From positions 20,835 through 84,834 of the forward strand of contig JAPOPW010000045.1 of NCBI GenBank assembly GCA_026712715.1: a DNA stretch of 64,000 nucleotides. The letters run 5' to 3'. Of the stretch, positions 52,768-61,902 are shown one piece after another. This stretch comes from Immundisolibacterales bacterium. GTDB taxonomy: Bacteria; Pseudomonadota; Gammaproteobacteria; HK1. The translations under genes were made by a program, and so were the position numbers. The notes under the pieces are model-generated. The model was given only the letters and a program-made list of their open reading frames with translations. It made no database searches and was not told the DNA's origin. How positions within the stretch are numbered: the stretch's first letter is position 1; each line of letters opens with the position of its first letter.

Positions 52768-54093
52768 ATGACGGCGAGCGGTGACCGGCCGCCTCCGGGC
52801 GCGCTTGCCGGAGTCCGGGTCATCGATCTGACCCGGGTGCTCGCGGGCCCCTTCTGCACCCAGCTCCTCGCGGACATGGGAGCGGATGTCGTCAAGATCG
52901 AAGGCCCGGACGGCGACCTGGTGCGCCGCACCGGCACGGTCCGAGATGGCCTGAGCTGGTACTTCGCGCAGTTCAACCGCAACAAGCGCTCGGTCGTCCT
53001 CGATCTCTACGGCGAGCCGGGGCGTTCCGCCCTCGCCGACCTCCTCCGCACCGCGGACGTGCTGGTGGAGAACTACCGGCCAGGGGTGCTCGCGAAGATG
53101 GGGTTCGGTCCGGAACGGATCGAAGCGATCAACCCGCGCCTCATCGTCGCGAGCGTGAACGGCTACGGGTCCACCGGTCCCTACGCCGGACGTCCGTCGT
53201 TCGACTTCATCGCGCAGGCGATGAGCGGCTTCATGGCGGTGAGCGGCGAACCGGACGGCGCGCCGATGCGAAGCGGCCCCCCGATCAGCGACCTCGTGGC
53301 CGGGCTCTATGCCGCCTTCGGAGTGGTGTGCGCGCTCAACGCGCGCGGCACCGGTGGGCGAGGGGAGCCGGCGATTACGGAGAATACCGGGGAAATCGCG
53401 TCGGCGGAGGTGGCGGAGGGCGTGCGGGAAGCCGGCGGGCGATCGGGGCCGGAGTCGGCCGGCGTCGGCCAGTACGTGGAGACGAGCCTCATGGGAGGCC
53501 TCGTCAGCATGCTCGCGTACATGAGCGCGGAGTACTTCGCGATTGGCGAGCGGCCCGTGCGCACCGGAAACGACCACCCCATCGCGGCCCCGTACGGGCT
53601 GTTCGAAGCGAGCGACGGCCACATCGCAGTGGCCCCGCCGGACGACGGCTTCGTACGCCGCTTCTTCCGGGTCATCGGGCTCGAAGCCCTGCTCGAGCGA
53701 CCCGAGTATGCAACCAACGAGGCGCGGCGTACGCGCCGCGGGGAGCTCGCAGACGCGATAAACGAGCGCACCAGGAGCCGGACCGTCGACCACTGGATCG
53801 AGCGCCTCAACGAAGGGGGATGCCCCTGCGGCCGGGTGATGGACCTGCCGGACGTGTTCTCCGACCCGCAGGTGCTGGACCAGGAGCTCGTTCTCGACGT
53901 GCCGCATCCGGGGGCCGGGACGGTCCGGATGACCGGGTTTCCGGTCAAGCTCTCCGCCACCCCGTGCGCGGTCGTACGTCCCGCCCCGCGCCTCGGGGAG
54001 CACACCGCAGAGGTTCTGGCCGAGATCGGATACGCGCCGGACCGTATCGCCGCCCTTGCCGCCGCGTCCCCGAGCCTCGCCGGAGACGGCTGA
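52768..54093 (+). CDS. Class III (CaiB/BaiF) CoA-transferase
   Basis: This 441-residue protein starts LAGVRVIDLTRVLAGPFCTQ then LLADMGADVVKIEGPDGD, where the catalytic Asp is in KIEGPDGD. It continues with FAQFNRNKRSVVLDLYGEPG and GYGSTGPYAGRPSFDFIAQA, all CaiB/BaiF hallmarks. Between CALNAR and GQYVETSLMG, residues ~193-232 form an extra low-complexity segment (GGRGEPAITENTGEIASAEV and on) not normally present. It transfers CoA between acids and sits next to the HMGL-like lyase. Confidence 0.9.
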   Translation: MTASGDRPPPGALAGVRVIDLTRVLAGPFCTQLLADMGADVVKIEGPDGDLVRRTGTVRDGLSWYFAQFNRNKRSVVLDLYGEPGRSALADLLRTADVLVENYRPGVLAKMGFGPERIEAINPRLIVASVNGYGSTGPYAGRPSFDFIAQAMSGFMAVSGEPDGAPMRSGPPISDLVAGLYAAFGVVCALNARGTGGRGEPAITENTGEIASAEVAEGVREAGGRSGPESAGVGQYVETSLMGGLVSMLAYMSAEYFAIGERPVRTGNDHPIAAPYGLFEASDGHIAVAPPDDGFVRRFFRVIGLEALLERPEYATNEARRTRRGELADAINERTRSRTVDHWIERLNEGGCPCGRVMDLPDVFSDPQVLDQELVLDVPHPGAGTVRMTGFPVKLSATPCAVVRPAPRLGEHTAEVLAEIGYAPDRIAALAAASPSLAGDG

Positions 54094-54347
54094 CGCCGAA
54101 GCCCGAATTCGCGACGACGGCGGGACCCGGAGGCGATTCGCGCCCCGGTGCGGCTCCCGTTCAGCCCCGGCCCGGCCAGCTTGGCGCGACAGACCGGGCC
54201 GTCCGGACCACGAACCCCGCGCAAGTGCGGGACGGACTTTCGCTCGCAGCGAGATTCGGTTGATCGGCCGGACCGATCGGACCATCCTGTTGCACTCGCG
54301 AAACCGCGGTCCGCACGCGCTCGCCGCAAGAACGGAAGGAGAGGACG

Positions 54348-55502
54348 ATGCTCGACGAAGCGACCGCCAATCGCGATCTGCCGGCGATGGACCGGCCGCT
54401 CACCAACGAGCCGAGGACCTCGTTCACCCTGCCCTCGGAGTACTACACCAGCCCGGCGGTCTACGAACGGGAGAAGGAGGCAATCTTCTATCGGACCTGG
54501 CAGTACGTCGCACATCGGTCCGCGTTCGCCCGGCCGGGCGACTACGTGACGCTCCGGATCTGCGACCAGAACATCTTCGTCATGAAGGGCGGCGACGGGG
54601 CCCTCAGGGCCTTCTACAACGTGTGCCGCCACCGCGCCCACGAGCTGCTCGCCGAGCCCCACGGCAACGTGAGATCGGCAATCGTCTGCCCCTATCACGC
54701 CTGGACGTACGAGCGGGAAGGAAACCTCCGAAGCGCACGTCATTCCGACGAACGCCCGGGGTTCGACAAGGCGGACTACCGGCTTCGCCCGATCCGGCTC
54801 GAGTTCTTCTGCGACTGCGTCTTCGTCAACCTCGACGACGGCGCGGAGAGCCTCGCGGACCTCGCGGGCGACATGGAGGCCGACCTTCGCCGGCGCGTTC
54901 CCTATCTCGACGATCTCGCGATGCCCTCCAAACGGATCGACCTGCTGGGCACCACGCACCAGAACGCGGGCTGGAAGGTCGTCGTCGACAACTATGTCGA
55001 GTGCTACCACTGCCGCCACGCCCACCCGGACTTCGCATCGCTCATCAGCATGGACCACTACCGGGTCGACGTCGGGCGCGTCTGGTCGCGCCAGCTCGGT
55101 GCGCAGACCCGGCCGAAGAACACCGCCTACGATTTCGACCCCGACAAGGGCTATTCCGGGGCGATGTTCTGGTACCTGTGGCCAAACACCACGTTCAATA
55201 TTCTGCCGGGCTCGAACGAGCTCGGGGTGCTTGCGATCCGACCGATCAACCACGCGTGGACGAGCTTCGAAGGCCATTTGCTCACCGCCGACGGCAGCAC
55301 GAACGACGCCCGCACCGCGTACGCCGCGAACGTGCTGGCACCGGAAGACATCGCCCTTTGCGAGAGCGTGCAGCGAGGCCTCAAGTCGAAGGGGTACGAC
55401 CAGGGGCCGATCATGGCTGGCGACGTCCCGGCCGGCGAGAACGAGTTCGCGATCCATCACTTCCACAAGCTGGTCCACGACGCGCTGAACGGCCGCGGGT
55501 AG
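54348..55502 (+). CDS. Rieske aromatic-ring-hydroxylating oxygenase, alpha subunit
   Basis: This 384-residue protein has an N-terminal Rieske [2Fe-2S] domain (VCRHRAHEL, about 18 residues before CPYHAWTYEREG; CxH...CxxH ligands). The catalytic domain has the mononuclear iron site in VVDNYVECYHCRHAHPDF. It resembles single-component or gamma-butyrobetaine-like Rieske oxygenases more than two-subunit dioxygenases. No ferredoxin or reductase gene is adjacent, so electron donors must be elsewhere. Substrate unknown. Confidence 0.9.
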   Translation: MLDEATANRDLPAMDRPLTNEPRTSFTLPSEYYTSPAVYEREKEAIFYRTWQYVAHRSAFARPGDYVTLRICDQNIFVMKGGDGALRAFYNVCRHRAHELLAEPHGNVRSAIVCPYHAWTYEREGNLRSARHSDERPGFDKADYRLRPIRLEFFCDCVFVNLDDGAESLADLAGDMEADLRRRVPYLDDLAMPSKRIDLLGTTHQNAGWKVVVDNYVECYHCRHAHPDFASLISMDHYRVDVGRVWSRQLGAQTRPKNTAYDFDPDKGYSGAMFWYLWPNTTFNILPGSNELGVLAIRPINHAWTSFEGHLLTADGSTNDARTAYAANVLAPEDIALCESVQRGLKSKGYDQGPIMAGDVPAGENEFAIHHFHKLVHDALNGRG

Positions 55503-55613
55503 CCTCCGCGCCGAACGCAAACCGCCCCGTCCGGCGCGGCCGGCGCGCCCGGCAAGCCGGATCGGGGCGCGCGCGCGGACGAACCCCACCTTCGCCTCTC
55601 TCGGGGCCCCGGG

Positions 55614-56801
55614 ATGCCAGCATCGCCCGCCACTGCCGCGCCGGCCCCGCACCGGCGACAGCTCGTCGTCGCCACCGTCACGCTCGCGGTCGCGAGCTTC
55701 TCGCACGGGCTCACGATGCCGCTGCTCTCCCTCGTGCTCGACCACCAGGGCATCGACGAGACGCTAATCGGGCTCAATGCGGGCGCCTACTTCATCGCGG
55801 TCTTCGCGGCCGCCCCGCTCGCCTCGCGGGTGCTGCGGGCGCGCGGGCCCGCCCTGATCATGTTGGGGTCGATACTGGCGACAGCGGCGCTGCTCGCCCT
55901 CCTTCGCGCCTTCCCCGACGTGTGGCTGTGGTTTTCACTTCGTTTCTTGCTCGGGATGGCGGCGAGCTTTCTCTGGATCGCGGGCGAGGCGTGGATGAAC
56001 CACGCGGCGGCGGAATCGCACCGGGGCCGAATCATCGCGGTCTTCGGCGTCGTGGTGTCCGCCGGTTTCGCCCTCGGGCCCCTGATCCTCTCGGTGACCG
56101 GCGCGCACGGCTGGGCGCCGTTCCTCGTCACCATCGCCCTGTTGCTCGTCGGCGCGGCGGTCCTCGCCGGCGCCCTCGGGTCTTCTCCGAAGCTCGAGGG
56201 ACCGACCTCCGCGACGCTCGCACGCTACGTGCTGCTCGCGCCGGTTGCCGCCTTCGGATACTTCGTGTTCGCCGCCGGCGACGCCATGCTGCTGACCTTC
56301 CTTCCGATCTATGCAGTCGGGCTCGGCGTCGACGAGACGCACGCGATTCGCCTCCTCACCGTGATGGCGCTCGGCAGCATGGCGCTCCAGTACCCGGTCG
56401 GGTGGCTCGCGGATCGGGTGAGCAACCGTGCGCTCGCCGCCGTGATGGGGGCCGCGCTGCTCGCGGGCTCGGCCCTGCTCCCCTGGGCGATCCCACACCC
56501 CGCGACCGCGGTCGGCATCGTCTTCATGTTCGTCTACGGAGGAGCGCTCGGCGCGCTCTACACGCTGTCCCTGATACTCGTCGGTCGGCGATTCCGGGGC
56601 GCCGATCTCGGTGGGGCATCCGCGATGCTCGCCGTCATGTTCTGCATCGGCTCGTTCCTCTGGCCGTCGCTCGGCGGAGCCGCGATGGATCGGTTCGGCG
56701 GGGACGCGATGCCCATCTCACTCGTCGCCGCCTACGCCCTGTTTCTCGTCATCATGGCCGCGACGCGGCTTCGCGGCCCCCCACCGCAGGCGCGCATCTG
56801 A
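55614..56801 (+). CDS. MFS transporter
   Basis: This 395-residue protein has about 12 transmembrane helices: LVVATVTLAVASFSHGLTMP at the N-terminus, the motif-A-like loop SRVLRARGPALIML, and WFSLRFLLGMAASFLWIAGE. A second half carries WLADRVSNRALAAVMG and VFMFVYGGALGALYTLSLIL. It resembles the small YfcJ/YcaD-like carriers. Given its neighbours, it may move a substrate or product of the Rieske/CoA pathway; direction unknown. Confidence 0.88.
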   Translation: MPASPATAAPAPHRRQLVVATVTLAVASFSHGLTMPLLSLVLDHQGIDETLIGLNAGAYFIAVFAAAPLASRVLRARGPALIMLGSILATAALLALLRAFPDVWLWFSLRFLLGMAASFLWIAGEAWMNHAAAESHRGRIIAVFGVVVSAGFALGPLILSVTGAHGWAPFLVTIALLLVGAAVLAGALGSSPKLEGPTSATLARYVLLAPVAAFGYFVFAAGDAMLLTFLPIYAVGLGVDETHAIRLLTVMALGSMALQYPVGWLADRVSNRALAAVMGAALLAGSALLPWAIPHPATAVGIVFMFVYGGALGALYTLSLILVGRRFRGADLGGASAMLAVMFCIGSFLWPSLGGAAMDRFGGDAMPISLVAAYALFLVIMAATRLRGPPPQARI

Positions 56802-56979
56802 GCTCCGCCCCCGTTTTCTTTCGCCGCGCGCCCTCGACGGCGGCGGTTGCCGGCCAGGGCCCGGTGCGCCACGGGAACTCGGGTGCGGGTCACCCGCCCG
56901 AGGACGCGACGGGAGGCACGGCCGCTCGTGCTAGAGTCCCGGCGATTGAAGCTGCCGGGCGTCAAGACAGGAACGAGCC

Positions 56980-57315
56980 ATGATCCGCGCCACCGTCCGC
57001 TACCGGCTGCCGGAGTCCATCGACCGCGCAGCCTGCCGCGACCACTTCGAGAAGATCGCGCCCGGCTTCCGGGAAGTGCCGGGGCTCATCGGCAAGCACT
57101 TCATCTGCGGCGACCACGGGATCGCGGGCGGGGTCTACCAGCGGAAGACGCGCGAGGACGCCGAAGCCTTCTATTCCGGGCCCTGGCGGGCCGAGATCGT
57201 CGAGCGCTACGGGATGAAGCGAGAGAACGAGTACTTCCGCGTGTTCTGCATCACCGACAACGCGGCGGGCGAGGTACGGGTGGTCGAGCCGGCGGAAGAA
57301 GCCGAAGGGGCGTGA
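56980..57315 (+). CDS. YdhR-like (ABM-fold) protein
   Basis: This 111-residue protein begins MIRATVRYRLPESIDRAACR, then PGFREVPGLIGKHFICGDHG and GGVYQRKTREDAEAFYSGPW. This is the ferredoxin-like fold of YdhR/ABM-type small monooxygenases. Such proteins act as homodimers and can bind small aromatic or quinone-like molecules. It overlaps or abuts the following hydrolase (GTGA junction at 57312), suggesting co-translation. Confidence 0.75.
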   Translation: MIRATVRYRLPESIDRAACRDHFEKIAPGFREVPGLIGKHFICGDHGIAGGVYQRKTREDAEAFYSGPWRAEIVERYGMKRENEYFRVFCITDNAAGEVRVVEPAEEAEGA

Positions 57316-57320
57316 CGGCG

Positions 57321-58136
57321 ATGCGGGGATCGATCGAGAGAAACGGCGGAGCGATCGCGTACGAAGTGATCGACCACGTCCCGGCGTGGGAGGTGCCGGC
57401 TCCGGCGGTGCTTTTCCACCATGGGGTCGCGTCGTGCGCGGCGGCCTGGGACGGCTGGACCCCGGCCCTCGTCGGCCGGCACCGGCTGGTCCGCTTCGAC
57501 CTTCGGGGCCACGGCGCGAGCCCGCTCCCGGCGGGGTTCGAATGGTCGCTCGATGCGACGGTGGACGACCTCGGGGCGGTGGCCGACGCGGCCGGCGTCG
57601 AATGCTTCCATCTCGTCGGCGAATCGCTGGGCGGCACCGTCGCCCTCGCGTTCGCGGCCCGCCACCCCGAGCGCGTGCTGTCGCTCACCGTGTCGAACGG
57701 GACCCATGTCGGCGGCGTCATCGAGAACCTCGAGCCGTGGGAACGCCTCATCCGCGAGGAAGGCATGGCCGCCTGGTCGGCGCACCTGATGAAGGAGCGC
57801 TTCTTCGAAGGCGCCCTTACCCCGGAAATGGCGCGCTGGTACGAGGCGCAGCAAACGAGCGCGGATCCGAGCGCGATCCTCGGCGGAGCGGCGATGCTGG
57901 TCGGCACCGATCTCACCCCCGAGCTCGCCCGGGTGGCCTGCCCGGTCCTCCTGCTGCACCCGGACTCGAGCCCGTTCATTCCGGTCGACGTCATGGCGGC
58001 GCTTCAGCGCGCCCTCCCCGACGCCCGGCTCCAGGTGTTCGCGCACGCCCGTCACGGCCTCCCGTTCTCGCACGGGGCGCAGTGCGCGTCCGCCGTCGCC
58101 CGCTTCATCGACCGCCACACCCTGAAACCCGCCTGA
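57321..58136 (+). CDS. Alpha/beta hydrolase
   Basis: This 271-residue protein has the oxyanion segment AVLFHHGVASCAAAWDGW, RLVRFDLRGHGASPLP, the nucleophile elbow HLVGESLGGTVALAFA (Ser in GESLG), the acid in VLLLHPDSSPFIP and the catalytic His in FAHARHGLPF. This is the enol-lactonase/C-C hydrolase branch (PcaD- or MhpC-like). In this setting it may open a lactone or cleave a ring-fission product. The in-frame GTG at 57312 overlapping the previous stop is an alternative start. Confidence 0.88.
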   Translation: MRGSIERNGGAIAYEVIDHVPAWEVPAPAVLFHHGVASCAAAWDGWTPALVGRHRLVRFDLRGHGASPLPAGFEWSLDATVDDLGAVADAAGVECFHLVGESLGGTVALAFAARHPERVLSLTVSNGTHVGGVIENLEPWERLIREEGMAAWSAHLMKERFFEGALTPEMARWYEAQQTSADPSAILGGAAMLVGTDLTPELARVACPVLLLHPDSSPFIPVDVMAALQRALPDARLQVFAHARHGLPFSHGAQCASAVARFIDRHTLKPA

Positions 58137-58145
58137 AGGGTCGGC

Positions 58146-58298
58146 CACCGACAGGGCGGGCTCCTCGACGCCTCCGAGCTGGCGCGCAGCCTCGACGTCT
58201 CGGTACCCGCGGCGACACGCTGCGTGGACCTCCCGTCGGACCTGATGCTGGTGCGCCGGCTGCGTCCCTGGTTCGCCAACGTCCGCAAGCGCGTGGTG
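58146..58298 (+). pseudogene. Fragment of a DUF4143-type AAA ATPase
   Basis: A 51-codon segment with no start reads GGLLDASELARSLDVSVPAA then LMLVRRLRPWFANVRKRVV. This is the winged-helix/DUF4143 part of a common bacterial AAA+ protein. The N-terminal ATPase and the rest of the DUF4143 domain are absent. The downstream sequence loses resemblance at once, so this is a relic. Confidence 0.75.
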
Positions 58299-58405
58299 CC
58301 GAGCTTCCGCTCCGACCGCGCACCGGCAACGGACCCGCCGCGCGTTCCGCGCCGCACCCTTCCGACCAGGAGATCGGTGATCTCTTCCGGGATAGAGTAC
58401 GGGCG

Positions 58406-59134
58406 ATGTCCGACCTCATCGCAGTCGCCGAACGGCTCCGACAGCAGACGCGCCCGCTCCGCTTCGCTCCGCCGGTGACCCACGTATACGCCCCGCTCGA
58501 CTATGCGTGGGCACCGCATCGGCTCTACCTCGAGCGCTTCGGCGTCGAGACGCGCGAGATCCTCTTCGTCGGGATGAATCCCGGGCCGTTCGGCATGTCC
58601 CAGAACGGGGTGCCGTTCGGCGACACGGCCATGGTCCGGGACTGGCTCGGAATCGAGGCGCCGGTCGAGCGCCCGCGCCACGAGCACCCGAAGCGTCCGG
58701 TTCTCGGCTTCGCGATGCGCCGCGGGGAAGTGAGCGGGGCACGCCTGTGGGGATGGGCAAGGCAACGGTTCGAAACCCCGGAACGGTTCTTCCGGCGTGC
58801 GTTCGTCTGGAACTACTGCCCGCTCGCCTTCATGAACGAGAGCGGCCGCAACGTCACCCCCGACAAGCTGCCCCGGGCCGAGCGCGACCCGCTGTTCGGG
58901 GTCTGCGACGAGGCGTTGGAAGCGGTGATTTCCCACCTTCGGCCGGCGAACGTGATCGGGATCGGAGGCTTTGCGGCCCGGAGGGCCGCGCCGCTCGCGC
59001 AGGCCGCCGGGGCGAAGAGCGGAACCGCCCCCCACCCGAGCCCCGCGAGCCCCGCCGCCAACCGCGGATGGCCGGGAATCTTCGACTCGGCCCTCCGCGA
59101 ACTCGGCATCGACCTTGATCCGCCGCGCGACTGA
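58406..59134 (+). CDS. SMUG1-type uracil-DNA glycosylase
   Basis: This 242-residue protein carries the SMUG1-type active-site segment REILFVGMNPGPFGMSQNGV followed by PFGD, and the DNA-intercalating loop HPSPASPAANRGW. It should remove uracil and some oxidised pyrimidines from DNA. The start ATG at 58406 precedes SDLIAVAERLRQQTR. It follows a pseudogene and is unrelated to the surrounding catabolic genes. Bacterial SMUG1 genes are patchily distributed and often spread by transfer. Confidence 0.88.
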   Translation: MSDLIAVAERLRQQTRPLRFAPPVTHVYAPLDYAWAPHRLYLERFGVETREILFVGMNPGPFGMSQNGVPFGDTAMVRDWLGIEAPVERPRHEHPKRPVLGFAMRRGEVSGARLWGWARQRFETPERFFRRAFVWNYCPLAFMNESGRNVTPDKLPRAERDPLFGVCDEALEAVISHLRPANVIGIGGFAARRAAPLAQAAGAKSGTAPHPSPASPAANRGWPGIFDSALRELGIDLDPPRD

Positions 59135-59235
59135 GCCTGTCACTAAGGCGTCCGCTCGCAGCAAAAAACGGGGGGCACTGGTCGAGTCGCACCGATCGAC
59201 CCACCTGCCGAACCCCGATCGGGCGCAAGACCGGC

Positions 59236-59264
59236 TTGGGTCCGGTTCCTGTCATACGTATATT
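59236..59264 (+). promoter_or_regulatory. Sigma70-type promoter for the sugar ABC operon
   Basis: TTGGGT (59236-59241), a 17-base spacer and TATATT (59259-59264) precede the ATPase gene by about 85 bases. The leader contains an 18-codon open frame (59307-59363) that overlaps the ATPase start. Confidence 0.55.
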
Positions 59265-59347
59265 CTCCATCGACTCCGGATACCTGGTGAGGAGCAGCCA
59301 CCTGCCATGACGATGAAGCGCACGATCGCCGTCGTTGAGGTTCATGA

Positions 59348-60889
59348 ATGGCGGAGCCGATGACCGCGTCCGGGGTATCCGGCGAAGCACCGGCCTTCGC
59401 CGTGCGCGGGCTCGGCAAGCACTTCGGCGGCATCCATGCCTGCCGCGAAATCGAGCTCGAGTTCCGGGCCGGCGAGGTGCTCGCAATCCTCGGGGAGAAC
59501 GGCGCCGGGAAGAGCACCACTGTCAAGTGCCTGCATGGTCTGTACCAGCCGGACGAAGGCCAGGTCGAGGTTTCCGGCCGGGCGGTGCACTTCCGATCGC
59601 CTCGCGACGCGGAGGCGGCCGGCATCTCCATGATTCCCCAGGAGCTCGACCTCTTTCCGGATCTCTCCATCGCCGAGAACCTGTTCCTGGGACAGAAGCG
59701 CCCGCGCCGCCCTTGGGGCGGATTCGATCAGCGCGCCATGAACCGGCAGGCCCGCGAGGTCATGGCGGCCCTCGGCGTGGACGTGGACGTGACCGCGCCG
59801 GTCAAGACGTTCTCGGCGGCGACCGGCCGGCTGGTCGAGATTGCGCGGGCCCTCAACCGTGACGCCCGGCTCATCATCATGGACGAGCCCACCGCGGCCC
59901 TCACGGAAAAGGAAACCGAGAACCTCTTCGAGGTCATCCGGCGGCTCAAGGCGGCCGGGGTCTCCATCATCTACATCACCCACCGGTTGAACGAGTGCTT
60001 CACGATAAGCGACCGGATCGTCGTGATGCGCGACGGGAGGCTCATCCGGTCCGGGCCGGCCGAAGAGTTCACGATCGGGAGCCTCGTCGACGCGATGGTC
60101 GGGCGACCCCTCGAGACACTCTACAGCCGGCACTCGCGCCCCATCGGGGATGTCGTGTTCGAGGTGCGCGGGCTCACCCTCGGAAACGTCTTCTCGAACG
60201 TGGACTTCGAGGTCCGAAGCGGCGAAGTCCTCGGGGTGTCGGGATTGATCGGCTCGGGGCGGAGCGAAATGGCGCAGGCGATCTACGGAATTGCGCCCGC
60301 CGACCGCGGAGAGATCATCGTCGACCGCAAGAGCGTCGACGTCCGCTCCGTTTCGGACGCCCTCGCGAGCGGAATCGCCTACCTTCCCGAGGAACGCCGC
60401 TCGCAGGGCCTGATCCTCCCGTTCACCATCGCGGCCAACATGAGCCTGTCGGTGCTCGCCCTGTTCTCGAGGCTCGGCTTCGTCAACCGCAAGCTTGAAG
60501 ACGGATTCGCTTCGGAGTCGGCCCGGCGCTTCACCGTCACGGGAGCCGCGCTCTCCTCTCCGGTCGAGAACCTGTCCGGCGGCAACCAGCAGAAGGTCCT
60601 GATCGCGAAGGTCCTCGCCCTCGATCCGAAGGTGGTGATCCTGGACGAGCCCACGCGCGGCGTCGATGTCGGCGCGAAGTCGGAGGTCTACCGCATCATC
60701 GACGACCTCGCCGCACGCAACAAGGCGATCGTCGTGATCTCCTCGGAGATGAACGAGGTCATGAGCATCTCCGACCGCATCATCGTCATGCACGAAGGCA
60801 GGATCAGCGGGCGGTTCACGCGGGACGAGTTCTCGCAGCAGGCCATCGGAGCCGCGGCAGCGGGCCAGCGGTTGCATCATGCCGCCTGA
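59348..60889 (+). CDS. Sugar ABC transporter ATPase (RbsA/MglA-like, two NBDs)
   Basis: This 513-residue protein has two ABC domains. The first has LGENGAGKSTTVKCLHGLYQ, a degenerate signature (FSAATGRLVEIARALN) and Walker B LIIMDEPTAALTEKETENLF. The second begins VLGVSGLIGSGRSEMAQAIY (a degenerate Walker A typical of RbsA), with signature NLSGGNQQKVLIAKVLALDP. It drives uptake of a pentose- or AI-2-like sugar. ATG 59348 or 59360 may be the start. It overlaps the first permease by 11 bases. Confidence 0.92.
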   Translation: MAEPMTASGVSGEAPAFAVRGLGKHFGGIHACREIELEFRAGEVLAILGENGAGKSTTVKCLHGLYQPDEGQVEVSGRAVHFRSPRDAEAAGISMIPQELDLFPDLSIAENLFLGQKRPRRPWGGFDQRAMNRQAREVMAALGVDVDVTAPVKTFSAATGRLVEIARALNRDARLIIMDEPTAALTEKETENLFEVIRRLKAAGVSIIYITHRLNECFTISDRIVVMRDGRLIRSGPAEEFTIGSLVDAMVGRPLETLYSRHSRPIGDVVFEVRGLTLGNVFSNVDFEVRSGEVLGVSGLIGSGRSEMAQAIYGIAPADRGEIIVDRKSVDVRSVSDALASGIAYLPEERRSQGLILPFTIAANMSLSVLALFSRLGFVNRKLEDGFASESARRFTVTGAALSSPVENLSGGNQQKVLIAKVLALDPKVVILDEPTRGVDVGAKSEVYRIIDDLAARNKAIVVISSEMNEVMSISDRIIVMHEGRISGRFTRDEFSQQAIGAAAAGQRLHHAA

Positions 60890-61901
60890 ATCGGCCCCGA
60901 CCCCGGCGCCGGCCCCCGCAGCGGCCTCGGCCCCCGGCACGGAAACACCCCGGATGTCCCGGGCCGCCATTCTGGCTCGACCGGAGCTCCCGTCCCTCGT
61001 CTTCCTGATCCTCCTGGTGGCGGCACTCTCCGTCACCACTCCGAGCTTCTTCACGATCCCGAACCTCCAGGCGGTCCTCGAGCAGGTGGTGGTGGTCTCG
61101 ATCGTCGCCCTCGCCGTCAACCAGGTCATCCTGTCGGAACAGATCGACATCTCGACCGGCTCGCTGGTGGCCGTATGCGCCTTCGTCTACGGCAACATCG
61201 CGCTGACTGTCGGCGGGTCCTGGGTCCCGCTCCTCGGAGCGCTCGCGACGGGCGCTTTCGTCGGGCTCGTCAACGGCGTGCTGTCGACGTACGGGCGGGT
61301 GTCCTCGATCATCACGACCATGGGGATGCTGTTCGCGCTTCGCGGGGCAGTCCTCCTCGCGGCCGGCGCGCAGGTCCTCAACCTCCCGCCGGAGTCGCGG
61401 ATATTCGGCCTCGGCGAGGCGTTCGGGGTGCCGATTTCGATCATCGTGCTCGTCGTCGTGTTCGCCCTGATGGGCGTCGTCAGCCGGCACACCGTCTTCG
61501 GACGCAACGTGTACGCGGTGGGGGGCAACGACCGCGCGGCGCGGACCGTGGGGCTTCCCCTCAACCAGGTGCGGCTGATGACCCTCGTCCTCTCGGGGCT
61601 GAGCTGCGGGCTCGCGGCGGCGGTCCTGCTCGGCCAGATCGGCCAGCTCCAGGCGACGGCGGCCACCGGATTCGAGCTCAAGGTGATTGCCGCGGTGGTC
61701 CTCGGAGGAACCAGCATCACGGGCGGACGGGGCTCCAACCTCGCCCCGGTGGTCGGAGCGGTGCTGGTCGGGGTCATCCTGAACGCGCTGACCCTCAACC
61801 GCGTCCCGGGCATATTCGAGCTGTTCGTCCTCGGGGTCCTGATCCTCGCCGCGGTGTCGTTCGACGGGTTGCGGACCCGCCTGACCGACCGGAGGAGGTG
61901 A
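60879..61901 (+). CDS. Sugar ABC transporter permease 1 (RbsC-like)
   Basis: This 340-residue protein has a Pro/Ala-rich N-terminus, then about nine transmembrane helices including SLVFLILLVAALSVTTPSFF. The RbsC-type segments are NQVILSEQIDISTGSLVAVC, GRVSSIITTMGMLFALRGAV and AVVLGGTSITGGRGSNLAP. It forms a heterodimer with the next permease, as in AI-2 (Lsr) and rhamnose transporters. Confidence 0.9.
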   Translation: MPPESAPTPAPAPAAASAPGTETPRMSRAAILARPELPSLVFLILLVAALSVTTPSFFTIPNLQAVLEQVVVVSIVALAVNQVILSEQIDISTGSLVAVCAFVYGNIALTVGGSWVPLLGALATGAFVGLVNGVLSTYGRVSSIITTMGMLFALRGAVLLAAGAQVLNLPPESRIFGLGEAFGVPISIIVLVVVFALMGVVSRHTVFGRNVYAVGGNDRAARTVGLPLNQVRLMTLVLSGLSCGLAAAVLLGQIGQLQATAATGFELKVIAAVVLGGTSITGGRGSNLAPVVGAVLVGVILNALTLNRVPGIFELFVLGVLILAAVSFDGLRTRLTDRRR

Positions 61902-61902
61902 C

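Noticed and set aside
59307..59363. An 18-codon frame (MTMKRTIAVVEVHEWRSR) overlapping the sugar ATPase start, as a leader peptide.
   Set aside because: Too short to support; no repeated regulatory codons and no attenuator hairpin seen.
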